Source: JACVRW01 sp963819635 (GTDB lineage Bacteria; Actinomycetota; Thermoleophilia; Solirubrobacterales; Thermoleophilaceae). Taken from it: 64,000 nt of DNA. The DNA lies in NCBI GenBank assembly GCA_963819635.1, contig CAWFWX010000012.1, forward strand, positions 186,001-250,000. Direction: 5' to 3'. Shown here one piece after another: positions 28,385 to 37,316 of this stretch. Position 1 is the first letter of the stretch; every line of letters begins with the position of its first letter. Both the position numbers and the translations under genes were made by a program. Under the pieces are notes generated by a model. That model made no database searches, was not told where the DNA came from, and saw only the letters and a program-made list of their open reading frames with translations.

Positions 28385-29347
28385 TCATGGCAATCTCCCG
28401 GCGGCCCTGAGCGACAGCCCGGCGGCGGTCAGGAGGAGCACGAGGCCCCCGGCGGCGAATCCGGCCGTGATCTCGCGCTTCTCCGGACGCGTGGCGAGCT
28501 GCGAGCCGAGGCCCTCGTAGATCGAGCCGAGCTCACCGGACTCCGCCACGTCGAAGCTCTTGCCGCCCGACCTCTCCGCGATGCGCGCCATCGTTTCCGG
28601 GTCCGGCGGCACCGGCAGCAGGGCGCCTGTGGGCCCAAGAATCGTCGCGCCCTCGGTGCCGAGCGAGACGGTGTGGATCGGCACACCCGCCCGGCGTGCC
28701 TCGCGCGCCACCGGCAGCGGGTCGCGCCCGGTCGTCTTCTTTCCGTCGGAGAGCAGCACGATCGCCGCGGGCGGCCGCCGCCGCTCGCCGCCGCCGGTGC
28801 GACCGCCCTCGTCGTTTCGCACCAGCGCGAGAGCCTCCGCCAGGCCGTCGCCGGTCGCGGTGCTCCCGTCCGCGTTCAGGCTCTCGAGGTGCTCGCGGAT
28901 CCGCTCGTGGTCGTGGGTCGGCGCGACCGCCGAGTGGGGGGTGGAGGCGAACGCCACGGCGCCCACCCGCAGCTCGTCCGGGACGCTGTCGAGGAACGCC
29001 TCGGCGGCGCCGCGCGCGGCATCCAGCCGTGTGGGCTCCACGTCCGTCGCGCGCATGGAGCGCGACACGTCGGTCACGAGCACCACCGAGGCGCGCTCGA
29101 CGGGCACGGCGACGGTCGCGTGCGGGCGCGCCAGCGCGAGCGCGAGGACGGTCAGTGCGAGCGCGGCGACGGCGGCCGGGATGTGGCGGCGCCAGCGCGG
29201 GATCGCGGCGACGACGCCGGCCAGCACGGGGGTGCCGGGGAAGCGCACGGCGTAGCGCCCGGGGCGGCGCCGGAACCATGCGTACGCCGCCGCCAGCACG
29301 GGCAGCGCGAGCAGCGAGAGCAAGAGGAGGGGGGAGGCGAAGCTCAA
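28385..29347 (-). CDS. VWA-domain membrane protein (BatA-like), first copy
   Basis: About 320 residues with the same plan as its paralogue at 26252-27199: N-terminal helix ASPLLLLSLLALPVLAAAY, VWA domain with MIDAS VTDVSRSMRATD (DxSxS kept) and STATGDGLAEAL, LLSDG, and a final helix. TTG at 29347 is chosen as start: it is preceded by GGGAGG, overlaps the DUF58 stop by TTGA, and gives the same N-terminus (xSFASPLLLL) as the paralogue; the earlier in-frame start at 29377 lies inside DUF58. Confidence 0.85.
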   Translation of the reverse strand: MSFASPLLLLSLLALPVLAAAYAWFRRRPGRYAVRFPGTPVLAGVVAAIPRWRRHIPAAVAALALTVLALALARPHATVAVPVERASVVLVTDVSRSMRATDVEPTRLDAARGAAEAFLDSVPDELRVGAVAFASTPHSAVAPTHDHERIREHLESLNADGSTATGDGLAEALALVRNDEGGRTGGGERRRPPAAIVLLSDGKKTTGRDPLPVAREARRAGVPIHTVSLGTEGATILGPTGALLPVPPDPETMARIAERSGGKSFDVAESGELGSIYEGLGSQLATRPEKREITAGFAAGGLVLLLTAAGLSLRAAGRLP

Positions 29348-30249
29348 CTGAGCCGCCTCCCGAGTTGATCGAGCCACGGGGAGTCGGTGCTCAGGACGAG
29401 GTGCTCTGCGGACGCGGCGCGCAGCTCGTCGTGGAGCTCGGCGCGGCGCGCCCGCTCGCTCTCGGCGTAGCGCAGCCGCAGGCGCTCGTCGCGCGTGTCC
29501 GCCTCCAGCTCGGCACCGGACTCCGGGTCGACGAGCCGGAGCGTCCCGACCGCGGGCAGCTGCTCCTCGCGCGGGTCGCGGATCTCGACCGCCACGAGCG
29601 AGTGCCGCTGCCCCAGCGCGCGCAGCGGGCGCCCCCAGCCTTCCGCGCGGAAGTCGGACAGAACCGCCACCAGCCCGGCCGCGCGCGCCAGCCGCCGGAC
29701 GCGCGTGAGCGCACGCGCGAGGCTGTGCGCGTCGCCGGCGCGGTCGGGCACGACGCCGGCGCGCACCGCGCGCTCGATCGCCGCGGACGCACGCCGCCCG
29801 CCGCGCGGGGGAAGGACGGTCTCCGCAGCGCCGCCGCAGAGAATCAGGCCCGCGCGCCCGCCGCGGCGCACCCCGAGCCGGGCGAGCACCGTGGCCACGC
29901 CCGCGGCGACGTCGCTCTTGAGGCGCTCGCCGGTGCCGAACGCCATCGAGGGGGAGACGTCGAGGACGATCCAGGCGGTCACAAGCCGCTCGGGCACCTG
30001 CAGACGGACATGGGCGGAGCCTGTCCGCGCGCTCGCGGCCGCGTCGAGCTGCCGCACGTCGTCACCCGGCTGGTACTCGCGCAGCTGCGCGAGCTCGGTC
30101 CCCAGCCCGACACCCGGTGAGCGGTGCTCGCCCGGGATCATCCCCGCCGCGCGCCTCACGAGCGCGAGGTCAAGCGCCTGTATCACCCGGGCCGGCATCG
30201 GCCCTGGGCCCTGGCTCCCGGGCGGCGGCGCGAGCGCCGGGCCGCTCAC
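29344..30249 (-). CDS. DUF58 domain protein
   Basis: 301-residue cytoplasmic protein. The DUF58 core (GEHRSPGVGLGTELAQLREYQPGDDVRQLD, then RTGSAHVRLQVPERLV) is followed by a VWA-like fold (WIVLDVSPSMAFG, AVLSDF). Proteins of this family work with MoxR ATPases and membrane VWA proteins in assembling or folding complexes. GTG 30249 overlaps the moxR stop (GTGA), so translation is coupled. Confidence 0.9.
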   Translation of the reverse strand: MSGPALAPPPGSQGPGPMPARVIQALDLALVRRAAGMIPGEHRSPGVGLGTELAQLREYQPGDDVRQLDAAASARTGSAHVRLQVPERLVTAWIVLDVSPSMAFGTGERLKSDVAAGVATVLARLGVRRGGRAGLILCGGAAETVLPPRGGRRASAAIERAVRAGVVPDRAGDAHSLARALTRVRRLARAAGLVAVLSDFRAEGWGRPLRALGQRHSLVAVEIRDPREEQLPAVGTLRLVDPESGAELEADTRDERLRLRYAESERARRAELHDELRAASAEHLVLSTDSPWLDQLGRRLS

Positions 30250-31262
30250 GCGGCCGCCTCCGCCTCCAGCGCGGGCGCGATCGTCCCGTCGAGCTCGACC
30301 GTTTCGAGCACCTGGGCAATCAGGTCATCGGAGCTGATCCCGTCGCCGAGCGCCTCGTAGCTGAGCACGAGCCGGTGTCGCAGGACGTCGCTCGCGAGGT
30401 CGCGTACGTCGGCGGCCACCGCGTGCCGGCGCCCGCGCAGGAGCGCCAGGGCGCGCGCCGATTGCACGAGTCCGATCGGGCCGCGCGGGCTGGCGCCGAA
30501 GTCGACGTAGCGCTCGAGCTCCGTGAGCCCGTAGCGCGCGGGGTGACGGGTGGCATCGGCGAGCGTCACCGCGTAGCGGATGGCGTCCGCGTCGACGAAC
30601 ACGTTCGCGGCGGCGCTCCTGAACGCGAGCAGGTCATCGCCGGTCAGCCGCTCGCTGACCTCGGCGGGCGCGTCGAGGAGACGCTCGACGATGGCCGCCT
30701 CCTCGGCTGGGGACGGATAGTCCACGAGGATCTTCATCAGGAAGCGGTCCGTCTGCGCCTCGGGCAGCGGGTAGGTCCCCTCGGACTCGATCGGGTTCTG
30801 CGTCGCCAGGACGAGGAACGGCTCGGGCACGCGATGGGTCTCACCGCCGATCGTCACCTGGTGCTCCTGCATCACCTCGAGCAGGGCGGATTGCACCTTC
30901 GCGGGCGCACGGTTGATCTCGTCCGCCAGCAGGAAGTTGCAGAGGACGGGGCCGACCTCCACGTCGAAGCGGCCGCTGTCGGGCCGGTAGATGCGCGTGC
31001 CCACGAGGTCGGCGGGCACGAGGTCGGGCGTGAACTGCACGCGCTTGAACGAGCCGTTGACGACGTTCGCGAGCGTCTTGACGGTCAGCGTCTTGGCGAG
31101 GCCGGGCACCCCTTCGAGGAGGACGTGGCCGCCGACCAGGAGCGCGACCAGCACTCGCTCCAGCATGGCGTCCTGGCCGACGATCACCCGCTTGATCTCG
31201 TAGAGCGTCTCCTCGAGCTTGGCGCGGACCTCATCTGCGTGATCGGTATCCATGGGCGCCAA
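30246..31262 (-). CDS. MoxR-family AAA+ ATPase
   Basis: 338 residues. Walker A EGVPGLAKTL near 54-63, Walker B FLLADEINRAPAK, sensor-1 LATQNPIESEGTYPLPEAQTDRF, and the C-terminal lid with HRLVLSYEALGDG. MoxR proteins act as chaperone-like ATPases in maturation of exported or metal-containing enzymes. First gene of a five- or six-gene operon (moxR, DUF58, VWA, htrA, VWA, lysyl-oxidase-like). ATG 31262 or 31253 may be used. Confidence 0.93.
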   Translation of the reverse strand: MAPMDTDHADEVRAKLEETLYEIKRVIVGQDAMLERVLVALLVGGHVLLEGVPGLAKTLTVKTLANVVNGSFKRVQFTPDLVPADLVGTRIYRPDSGRFDVEVGPVLCNFLLADEINRAPAKVQSALLEVMQEHQVTIGGETHRVPEPFLVLATQNPIESEGTYPLPEAQTDRFLMKILVDYPSPAEEAAIVERLLDAPAEVSERLTGDDLLAFRSAAANVFVDADAIRYAVTLADATRHPARYGLTELERYVDFGASPRGPIGLVQSARALALLRGRRHAVAADVRDLASDVLRHRLVLSYEALGDGISSDDLIAQVLETVELDGTIAPALEAEAAA

Positions 31263-31342
31263 GCTACGCCCGGCACCGTCAGTTCCAGGTAAGCCCGGCG
31301 CGCTTTAGGTTCGCTTCACGCGACCGGCTAGCTTTCGCCGCG

Positions 31343-31546
31343 ATGGACGCTCGCGCGACGCGCCTCCGACGGCTCGGGTTCGTGCTGGCGCTGTTCGTGA
31401 GCGCGGCGGCGTTTGCCTACTCGCTCACAGGGATCGTGAGCGCCGGCGACGACCTTCGCTCTGCGGCGCCCCGGTCGACCGAGCGCCAGCTGCCGGTCTC
31501 GTACGAACGCTGTCGCGAGGCTCGCGACGAGCGCGTCCGTCTCTGA
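31343..31546 (+). CDS. Small single-helix protein, uncertain
   Basis: 67 residues: basic start, one hydrophobic helix (FVLALFVSAAAFAYSLTGIV), then a polar tail. It looks like a small membrane or secreted protein and has no family I recognise. It overlaps the 3' end of the convergent histidine kinase by 122 bases, which weakens the case. The kinase tail in that stretch is low-complexity Arg/Ser, so the small gene may be the real occupant. Confidence 0.4.
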   Translation: MDARATRLRRLGFVLALFVSAAAFAYSLTGIVSAGDDLRSAAPRSTERQLPVSYERCREARDERVRL

Positions 31547-32597
31547 GGCTCGGCAGGGTCACCTCGGCGCGCAGGCCGCCCTCGTCTCGCGCGGCGAGCC
31601 CGAGCCGCCCACCGTGCGCGGTGGTCACCGCGCGCACGATCGAGAGCCCGACGCCGGCGCCCCGTCCCGGCCGGCGCCGGTCGAAGCGCTGGAACGGCTC
31701 GGTCAGCAGCGCGACCTCGTCGTCGGGCACCCGCGGCCCGCTGTTCGTGACCTCGAGCAGCGCGTCCGCGCCCCGCGGACCGAGGCGGACGACCGCGAAG
31801 CCGTCGCGGCTGTTGTGGATCACCGCGTTCTCCACGAGGTTGAACACGAGCTGCTCGAGCAGGTCGGGGTCACCGGCCACGACGGTGCGCTCCGCGTGAA
31901 GGGAGAGCCGGACCGCGTTCTCCGCGGCTTCGCGGCGGAGGCGCTCAACCACCCGTCGCGCCGTCTCCGCGAGATCCACGGCCTCGTCGGTGGCAAGCGC
32001 GCCCGCCTCGCTGCGGGCAAGCGCAAGCAGGCTTGCGAGGAGCGCCTCGAAGCGCTGGACCTCGTCGCGAACCACCTCGGCCATCGCGCGCAGGTCGTCG
32101 AGCGTCGCGTCCGGGTCCGACAGCACCACCTCGACCTCGGTGCGCAGGACGGTGAGCGGGGTGCGCAGCTCGTGCGACGCGTTCGCGACGAAGCGCTTCT
32201 GGCTCGCGAAGGCGGAGTCGAGCCGCTCGAGCATCGAGTCGAACGCGTTCGCGAGCTCGCGCAGCTCGTCGTCGGGTCCCTCGAGGGCCACCCGGCGGCC
32301 GAGCGACTCGCCGGAGACGGCGCTGGCCGCGGCCTCGATGGTGCGCAGCCGGCTCAGCGCCCGGCCGGCGATGAGCCAGCCGAGCAGCACGGCCATGACG
32401 GTTACCGCGAGCAGCGCGAGCACGTACTGGCCGCGCAGGTCGCGCAGGATGCTGCTCGCGTCCCCGGCACTGAGCGTGTTGTGCAGGTGCCGGTCGAGCA
32501 GCGCGTAGCTCACCGCGAGCAGCAGCCCGCCGGCCAGGAAGACGAGCAGCGCGTAGACGGCCGTCAGCCTGAGCCGGATCGTCGGCCGCGGGCGCAT
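31425..32597 (-). CDS. Sensor histidine kinase (HisKA type)
   Basis: 390 residues: two membrane helices (about 9-31 and 55-75) with a very short outer loop, HAMP (RALSRLRTIEAAASAVSGE...), HisKA with the phospho-His in FVANASHELRTPLTVLR, and HATPase_c with N-box NLVENAVIHNSR and G-box GRGAGVGLSIV. It pairs with the OmpR-type regulator, whose stop shares a base with its ATG (TGATG). The last 40 residues are Arg/Ser-rich and not part of the domain. Signal unknown. Confidence 0.9.
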   Translation of the reverse strand: MRPRPTIRLRLTAVYALLVFLAGGLLLAVSYALLDRHLHNTLSAGDASSILRDLRGQYVLALLAVTVMAVLLGWLIAGRALSRLRTIEAAASAVSGESLGRRVALEGPDDELRELANAFDSMLERLDSAFASQKRFVANASHELRTPLTVLRTEVEVVLSDPDATLDDLRAMAEVVRDEVQRFEALLASLLALARSEAGALATDEAVDLAETARRVVERLRREAAENAVRLSLHAERTVVAGDPDLLEQLVFNLVENAVIHNSRDGFAVVRLGPRGADALLEVTNSGPRVPDDEVALLTEPFQRFDRRRPGRGAGVGLSIVRAVTTAHGGRLGLAARDEGGLRAEVTLPSLRDGRARREPRDSVRTRPAAGARSTGAPQSEGRRRRSRSL

Positions 32598-33250
32598 CAG
32601 ATCCGGTAGCCCGCCCCGCGCACGGTCTCGATCAATTCCGGCTCGCCCAGCTTGCGCCGGAGCGTCATGACCGTCATGCGGACGATGTTGCTGAGCACGT
32701 CGATGTTCTCGTCCCAGACGCGGTCGAGCAGCCGGCGGGCGCTCACCACGTCGCCGTCGGCCTCGAGCAGCGCCTCGAGCACGGCGAACTCCTTCGGCAC
32801 GAGCTCCACGGCGCGGCCGTCGCGGGTCACGGTGTGCCTGGCCGGGTCGAGCCGAAGGCCGCGCCGCTCGAGCACCGCGGGCCGGCTCGTCTGCGCGCGT
32901 CGCGCCAGCGCGCGCACGCGCGCCACCAGCTCGTCGAACGCGAACGGCTTCGCGAGGTAGTCGTCGGCGCCGAGCGCGAGTCCGTTCACCAGGTCGTCCA
33001 GCTCGCCGTAGGCGGTGAGCATCAGGATGCGCGTCTCGGGCTGCTCGCGATGCACCGCCTCGCAGACGGCGTCGCCGTGCAGCTCGGGCAGGTCGCGGTC
33101 GAGCACCAGCACGTCGTAGTCGAACGCGCGCGCCTTGGCGAGCGCGCTCGCGCCGTCGAAGGCAACGTCGACGGCCGCGCCCTCGCGGCGCAGCCCCCGG
33201 GCCACCGCCTCCGCGACCCGCTGGACGTCCTCGGCCACGAGCACACGCAC
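32597..33250 (-). CDS. OmpR/PhoB-family response regulator
   Basis: 217 residues. Receiver: acidic residues in VLVAEDVQRVAEA, phospho-Asp in VLVLDRDLPELHGD, Thr in MLTAYG, Lys in LAKPFAFDEL. Winged-helix DNA-binding domain from about 120 (VELVPKEFAVLEALLEADGDVVSARRLLDRVW... IVRMTVMTLRRKLGEPELIETVRGAGYRI). First gene of the two-component operon. All catalytic residues are present. Confidence 0.92.
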   Translation of the reverse strand: MRVLVAEDVQRVAEAVARGLRREGAAVDVAFDGASALAKARAFDYDVLVLDRDLPELHGDAVCEAVHREQPETRILMLTAYGELDDLVNGLALGADDYLAKPFAFDELVARVRALARRAQTSRPAVLERRGLRLDPARHTVTRDGRAVELVPKEFAVLEALLEADGDVVSARRLLDRVWDENIDVLSNIVRMTVMTLRRKLGEPELIETVRGAGYRI

Positions 33251-33308
33251 GCGACCAACCTTAGGGAGCGGCTGGTCGCGTGCGTTGGCGCTGCCTGCGG
33301 ATGCGCCG

Positions 33309-33948
33309 TTACGACTTGACGAACGGCTTGACCGCGCCGAGCACGGCCTGCATTTCGAGCGGCTTGTCGAAGCCGCTGTCGCTGATCGGCTGCCCGTTCA
33401 TGAGGCGGATCGCCGCGGCGTGCCGGGCCTCGACCTGCACGATGCTTCCGGCCGCGCCGAGCACCTCGGTGGACTCGATCATCGGCGCGGCGCCGTTGTA
33501 GGCGCTGACGCCGGTGTCCTCGAAGGTCTGCGCGAGCTTGAGGAACGCCTTCTGACTCGAGAACGCGTTGCCGAAGTCGACTCCGGGCGCCTTCACGGGC
33601 GTGCCGCCGAGGTCCTTGATCGTCTTCATGAGCGCGGCCACGTGCTCGTTCTCGTTGTCACGGATCTCGGTGGCGAGCGACTTCGCCTCACCCGACAGTC
33701 CCGAGACCCGCTTCAGGCCCTGTGTATAGAAGGCGGCCTCGAGATACTCGAGCGTGAGCGCGAAGTTGAGGATGGCGACGTCGCCGCCCCCGTCCTGCGC
33801 GAGCGCCTCGCGGACGAACGGGCCGACCGTGGCGAGGCCATACGACCGATCCGGCGGCCACCGCGCCGCGCATGATGAACGACTGCCTGCTGACTCCCTG
33901 CACGTCGATTGCCGCGAGTTCGGGCGCGGCGAGCTTCTCCTGAGACAC
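33309..33948 (-). CDS. Ferritin-like domain protein (one frameshift near 33843)
   Basis: Exported ferritin-like four-helix protein of about 212 residues, similar to bacterial desiccation-associated/ferritin-2 proteins. The N-terminus (GVSRQSFIMRGAVAAGS) looks like a twin-arginine-less anchor; the helix NFALTLEYLEAAFYTQGL and RDNENEHVAAL carry candidate metal-ligand Glu/His residues. One extra G between the Val and Tyr codons near 33843 breaks the frame; the ends (33688-33948 and from 33641 down) are each readable. GTG 33948 follows AAGGAG. Paralogue of the next upstream gene. Confidence 0.75.
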
Positions 33949-33974
33949 GATGTCTCCTTTCCGGCCCTGGTGGG

Positions 33975-34670
33975 CTAGGCGAGGAACGGCTTGACCTTCG
34001 GCAGGACCTCTTCCATGGAGGCCGGCTTGGCGAAGGCGCCGTCGGGGACGATGGTCTTGCCCACCACGCTGTTGAGCGCGGCGGCGTGGCGGCCCTCGAC
34101 CGAGTGGATCGCGAGCGCGGCGGCGAGGATCTCCTTCGACTTGATCCTGCCGGCCTGGCCGAGGTAGGCGGCCGCGCCGAGGTTCTCGACCGCCGCGGCG
34201 GTCTCGAGCACCATCTTCTCGCCGCCCTCTAGGACCGCATCGAAGTTGGTCTTCGGCCGCTTCGGAGTACCGCCGAGCTGCTTCACGGTCCCGGTCAGAG
34301 CCGTGACGTGCTCCTGCTCGTTGTCGCGGATCATCTTCGCGGTCTCGCCGAGCGCCTTGTCCTTGATCACGCCTGCATCGATCACCGCGTTGTAGAAGTC
34401 GGTCTCGAGGTGCTCGAGCGTCAGCGCGTACTGGACGATCGCCAGATCGCCCGCCATCGCGTTCTCGCTGTTCGTGTTCGTGGTTCCACTTCCGCCCGAT
34501 GTCGAGTTGTCGTCGTCATCGCCGCACGCGGCAACGAAGATGGCGAACGCGCCGGCAGCGCCGGCGCCTCCCACCATTCGCAGGAACCGCTTGCGGTCCG
34601 AGGGGTCGTCTGCAAGGGCGCGCAACGCACCGCTGGTGCGCGCGTCGGCCTCCCTGGCCGGGTGAGTCAT
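33975..34670 (-). CDS. Ferritin-like domain lipoprotein
   Basis: 231 residues: N-terminal export signal RKRFLRMVGGAGAAGAFAIFVAAC with a lipobox-like VAAC followed by GDDDDNSTSGG linker, then a ferritin-like bundle (VQYALTLEHLETDFYNAVI, IRDNEQEHVTALTGTVKQL, AALAIHSVEGRHAAALN) with Glu/His metal-ligand candidates. It would sit on the outer face of the membrane. Intact, with AAGGATC before ATG 34670. It precedes its frameshifted paralogue by 26 bp in one operon. Confidence 0.85.
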   Translation of the reverse strand: MTHPAREADARTSGALRALADDPSDRKRFLRMVGGAGAAGAFAIFVAACGDDDDNSTSGGSGTTNTNSENAMAGDLAIVQYALTLEHLETDFYNAVIDAGVIKDKALGETAKMIRDNEQEHVTALTGTVKQLGGTPKRPKTNFDAVLEGGEKMVLETAAAVENLGAAAYLGQAGRIKSKEILAAALAIHSVEGRHAAALNSVVGKTIVPDGAFAKPASMEEVLPKVKPFLA

Positions 34671-34764
34671 CGCTGATCCTTTCCGTTGAGCTCTTACAGC
34701 CGGAAGGAGCGGTGAGCTCGGACCGGCGCCTCACCCACTAGTTCGCGCCGGCCGCTCGGCCGGA

Positions 34765-35349
34765 TCACTTCGAGGTCCGGCGGCTCCACTCGCGACCGAC
34801 CCCGCGCAGCATCCCCGGGTAGACGATCAGGTGCCGGAACGGCGCTATGGCGGCCATATAGGCCTTTCCGAACAGGCCGTTCGGCTTGACCAGCACCGCC
34901 ATCTGGCCTCGGTAGCCGCCGGCTCCGTCCGGTACCCAGCCGAGGTGCATGACGCCGTGGACCGTTCGGTTCGCGACCTCGGCCGCGAACTCGTCGCCGG
35001 TCATGTAGAGCGTGTTGAAAGGGAGCGCCTCGAACTCGGGGCGGGGCGATTCGTAGCGCAGGTCCGCCGGCAGGCGGCCGCGCAGGGTGGGCACCCTCGA
35101 CCCGAGGCCGGCGTCCGGGCGGTCCCAGCCGAGCACCTCTCCTACCTTCCAGCGGATAGCCCAGAGCGCGCGGGCCGCACGGGAGGAGCCCCGCGAGGGG
35201 TCGAGCGCGGCGGCCACCCGCACCAGCTCGGGGAAGTCGTCGGGCCCGCCGGGCGTCGGCAGTGCCCACACGTCCTCGATCCTGAAGTCGCGCGTCAGCT
35301 CGTGGATGCGCCAGGGCCGAGAGGTGTGTGCGCTGTCGGGGAGCCTCAC
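34765..35349 (-). CDS. DUF2867-family protein
   Basis: 194 residues of a DUF2867-like cytoplasmic protein (DFRIEDVWALPTPGG, LRGRLPADLR, FNTLYMTGDEFAAEVANRTVHGVMHLGWV, KPNGLFGKAYMAAIAPFRHLIVYPGMLR). Relatives occur as C-terminal parts of NAD(P)-binding sugar/ubiquinone-type reductases, but no nucleotide domain is here. GTG 35349 overlaps the MmcQ stop as GTGA and is preferred to the upstream ATG at 35412. Function unknown. Confidence 0.78.
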   Translation of the reverse strand: MRLPDSAHTSRPWRIHELTRDFRIEDVWALPTPGGPDDFPELVRVAAALDPSRGSSRAARALWAIRWKVGEVLGWDRPDAGLGSRVPTLRGRLPADLRYESPRPEFEALPFNTLYMTGDEFAAEVANRTVHGVMHLGWVPDGAGGYRGQMAVLVKPNGLFGKAYMAAIAPFRHLIVYPGMLRGVGREWSRRTSK

Positions 35350-35750
35350 TCGTGGACCGCCGAGCCGGCGAGATAGTCGCGCACCAGCCGCTTCGGGGCA
35401 GAGGCGAGCCACGCCTCCGTCACGATCTCCTCGAGCAGATCGAGCTCCGCGTCGGGCAGCCGGATCAGCACCGCGGGGTACCCGTTGAAGTGCGGCGTCG
35501 TGAAGACGACGCCGGGCTCGTCGGCGAGCAGCGCCTCCTTGGCGATCAGGTGTTCCACCTTGGCGCCCAAGATCGGGCCGTCAGGCGCGGCGTCCCCCAG
35601 GGCGGCGAGGTCGCTCTTCCGTAGCGGCCGCTCCCAAACGAACAGCTTCTTCCGGATGGTCCAGGCGCGGTTGCGGCCGCCCGAGGTCGTCCCCGCCTCC
35701 GCTTCGGGAAGCGCGAGGGCGAGCCGGCTTACGTCCTTCCAGGTCGCCAT
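35346..35750 (-). CDS. MmcQ/YjbR-family protein
   Basis: 134 residues with the MmcQ/YjbR double-wing fold: MATWKDVSRLALALPEAEAGTTSGGRNRAW, KLFVWERPL, GVVFTTPHFNGYPAVLIRL, then EEIVTEAWLASAPKRLVRDYL. A DNA-binding role is proposed for the family but weakly supported. It leads a two-gene unit with DUF2867 (GTGA overlap). Confidence 0.88.
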   Translation of the reverse strand: MATWKDVSRLALALPEAEAGTTSGGRNRAWTIRKKLFVWERPLRKSDLAALGDAAPDGPILGAKVEHLIAKEALLADEPGVVFTTPHFNGYPAVLIRLPDAELDLLEEIVTEAWLASAPKRLVRDYLAGSAVHE

Positions 35751-35787
35751 GGCATTGAGGCGAGGCTACCGCTCCCGCCGAGCAGAC

Positions 35788-36687
35788 CTAGAGTGCTGCG
35801 TCGACGGCGATCGCCGCGAACAGCAGTGCGAGGTACAGGAGCGAGTAGTGGAACAGCTGCGACGCGGCATGGGCGCTCGTCTCGGCTGAGAGCCTGCGCG
35901 CCAGCTCGAGGTAGACCACGCCGAGCGGCAGCGCCGCGGCGAGATAGGGAAGCCCGAAGCCACCCCAGGCAACCGGCGCGATCGTCACGGTGACGAGGAG
36001 GGCCGAGTAGAGCAGGATCTGCCGTGACGTCGCGCGCTCCCCGCGCACGACGGGGAGCATCGGCACCCCCGCCGCCTCGTAACCGGGCTTGAGCAGCAGC
36101 GCGAGCGCCCAGAAGTGCGACGGCGTCCAGACGAACACGATCGTGAACAGGACGAGTGCCTGGAGCGCCACCTTCCCGGTGGCCGCCGCCCAGCCGACCA
36201 CGGGCGGCAGGGCGCCCGCGGCCCCTCCGATGACGATGTTCTGCGGCGTGGAGCGCTTGAGCCAGCGCGTGTAGACGAGCACGTAGAACACGCCTCCCGC
36301 GAGCGACAGCGTCGCCGCGAGCAGGTTCGCGGTGGCGGCGAGGAGCACGAACGCGAGGGCCGTGAGCGTGAGCCCGAACATGACCGCGCGCCGCGGCGAC
36401 AGCCGTCCTGAGGCGACCGGACGGTTGGCGGTGCGCTCGCCCATGAGGCGGTCGATGTCGCGGTCGAGCACGTGGTTGAGTGCGCTCGCGCCTCCGGATG
36501 CGAGCGCGCCGCCGATCAAGAGGCCCGCGGTCGTGCCGAGCGCCGGCAGGCCGTGGGCGCCGGCGATCATCCCGCATGCCGCGGTGAGGAGGAGCAGGCT
36601 CATCACGCGTGGCTTGGTCAGCGCGATGTAGTCGCGCCACGCGACGGCGCGTGCGGCCCGACGAGGGGTGGCGACGCTGACGCTCAC
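35788..36687 (-). CDS. ctaB: Heme o synthase (protoheme IX farnesyltransferase)
   Basis: 299-residue UbiA-family membrane enzyme with nine helices that attaches farnesyl to heme b for the terminal oxidase. The prenyl-diphosphate motif is NHVLDRDIDRLMGERTANRPV; the second Asp-rich area is VWTPSHFWALAL. GTG 36687 overlaps the SCO stop (GTGA). It is the last gene of the cytochrome oxidase operon, which supplies its product with a client. Confidence 0.93.
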   Translation of the reverse strand: MSVSVATPRRAARAVAWRDYIALTKPRVMSLLLLTAACGMIAGAHGLPALGTTAGLLIGGALASGGASALNHVLDRDIDRLMGERTANRPVASGRLSPRRAVMFGLTLTALAFVLLAATANLLAATLSLAGGVFYVLVYTRWLKRSTPQNIVIGGAAGALPPVVGWAAATGKVALQALVLFTIVFVWTPSHFWALALLLKPGYEAAGVPMLPVVRGERATSRQILLYSALLVTVTIAPVAWGGFGLPYLAAALPLGVVYLELARRLSAETSAHAASQLFHYSLLYLALLFAAIAVDAAL

Positions 36688-37316
36688 GAGCGCTCGCGCG
36701 CGAGCGCCTTCAGATCGAGCGCGACGAAGTTCGGAAGGAACGGGAACAGGTAGCCCGTGCGCTCGAAGCCGCGCCCGTCGATCAAGTACAGGCTCATGCC
36801 GTGGGTGATGTCGTTGGACCGCGGCTGGACGGCGATCCCGTAGTCCGCCCATACCGGCGTGAGCTCGGTCCTCCGGCCGCGCAGCCAGTGCCAGCGCCAC
36901 GGGCCGGCGAGTCCCCAGCTCGCCACCGCGTGCCGGATGCTCGCCGGCGTGTCGCCGGCCGGGTTCACCCCGACTATCAAGACCGTCGGCCTGTCGGCCG
37001 GCGCCATTTGCCGCAGCATGATCCCCAGCTGGCGGCCCTCGACCGGGCATTGCTGGCGGCACTCCGAGTCGAGGAACGTGAGCAGCACCGGGCGTCGCCG
37101 CAGGTTCGCGAGCGAGACCAGCCTGCCGTCCTGGTCGCGCAGCCTCAGGGGCGGGGCTCGCCGCTCCCGTGGCGACCAGTTCGCCTGCCCGTGCGTGTGG
37201 GCGAGCGCCAGCCCTTCCTCGGTCCCCTGCGCCACGCGAGACGCCACGAAGGCGAACCCGATGCCCGCGAGTGCGGCCAGCACGAGCGCGAGGCCGGCCA
37301 GCTGACCCCGGCTCAC
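36684..37316 (-). CDS. SCO1/SenC-family copper chaperone
   Basis: 210 residues: one N-terminal anchor helix (LAGLALVLAALAGIGFAFV) and a thioredoxin-like domain outside the membrane. Copper ligands Cys86 and Cys90 (SECRQQCP) and His172 (DITHGMSLYLID) are all present. It delivers copper to the CuA site of subunit II. GTG 37316 overlaps the stop of the 41-residue peptide gene. Confidence 0.92.
   Translation of the reverse strand: MSRGQLAGLALVLAALAGIGFAFVASRVAQGTEEGLALAHTHGQANWSPRERRAPPLRLRDQDGRLVSLANLRRRPVLLTFLDSECRQQCPVEGRQLGIMLRQMAPADRPTVLIVGVNPAGDTPASIRHAVASWGLAGPWRWHWLRGRRTELTPVWADYGIAVQPRSNDITHGMSLYLIDGRGFERTGYLFPFLPNFVALDLKALARERS

Noticed and set aside
30108..30120. CACCCGGTG palindrome inside the DUF58 gene as another site of the TCACCC family
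   Set aside because: It lies within coding sequence and lacks the N5/N7 spacing of sites A-D.
34711..34736. GGTGA...TCACCC near the start of the ferritin-like operon as a site of the same family
   Set aside because: The half-sites are 15 bp apart, not 5 or 7, and only one half-site is complete.
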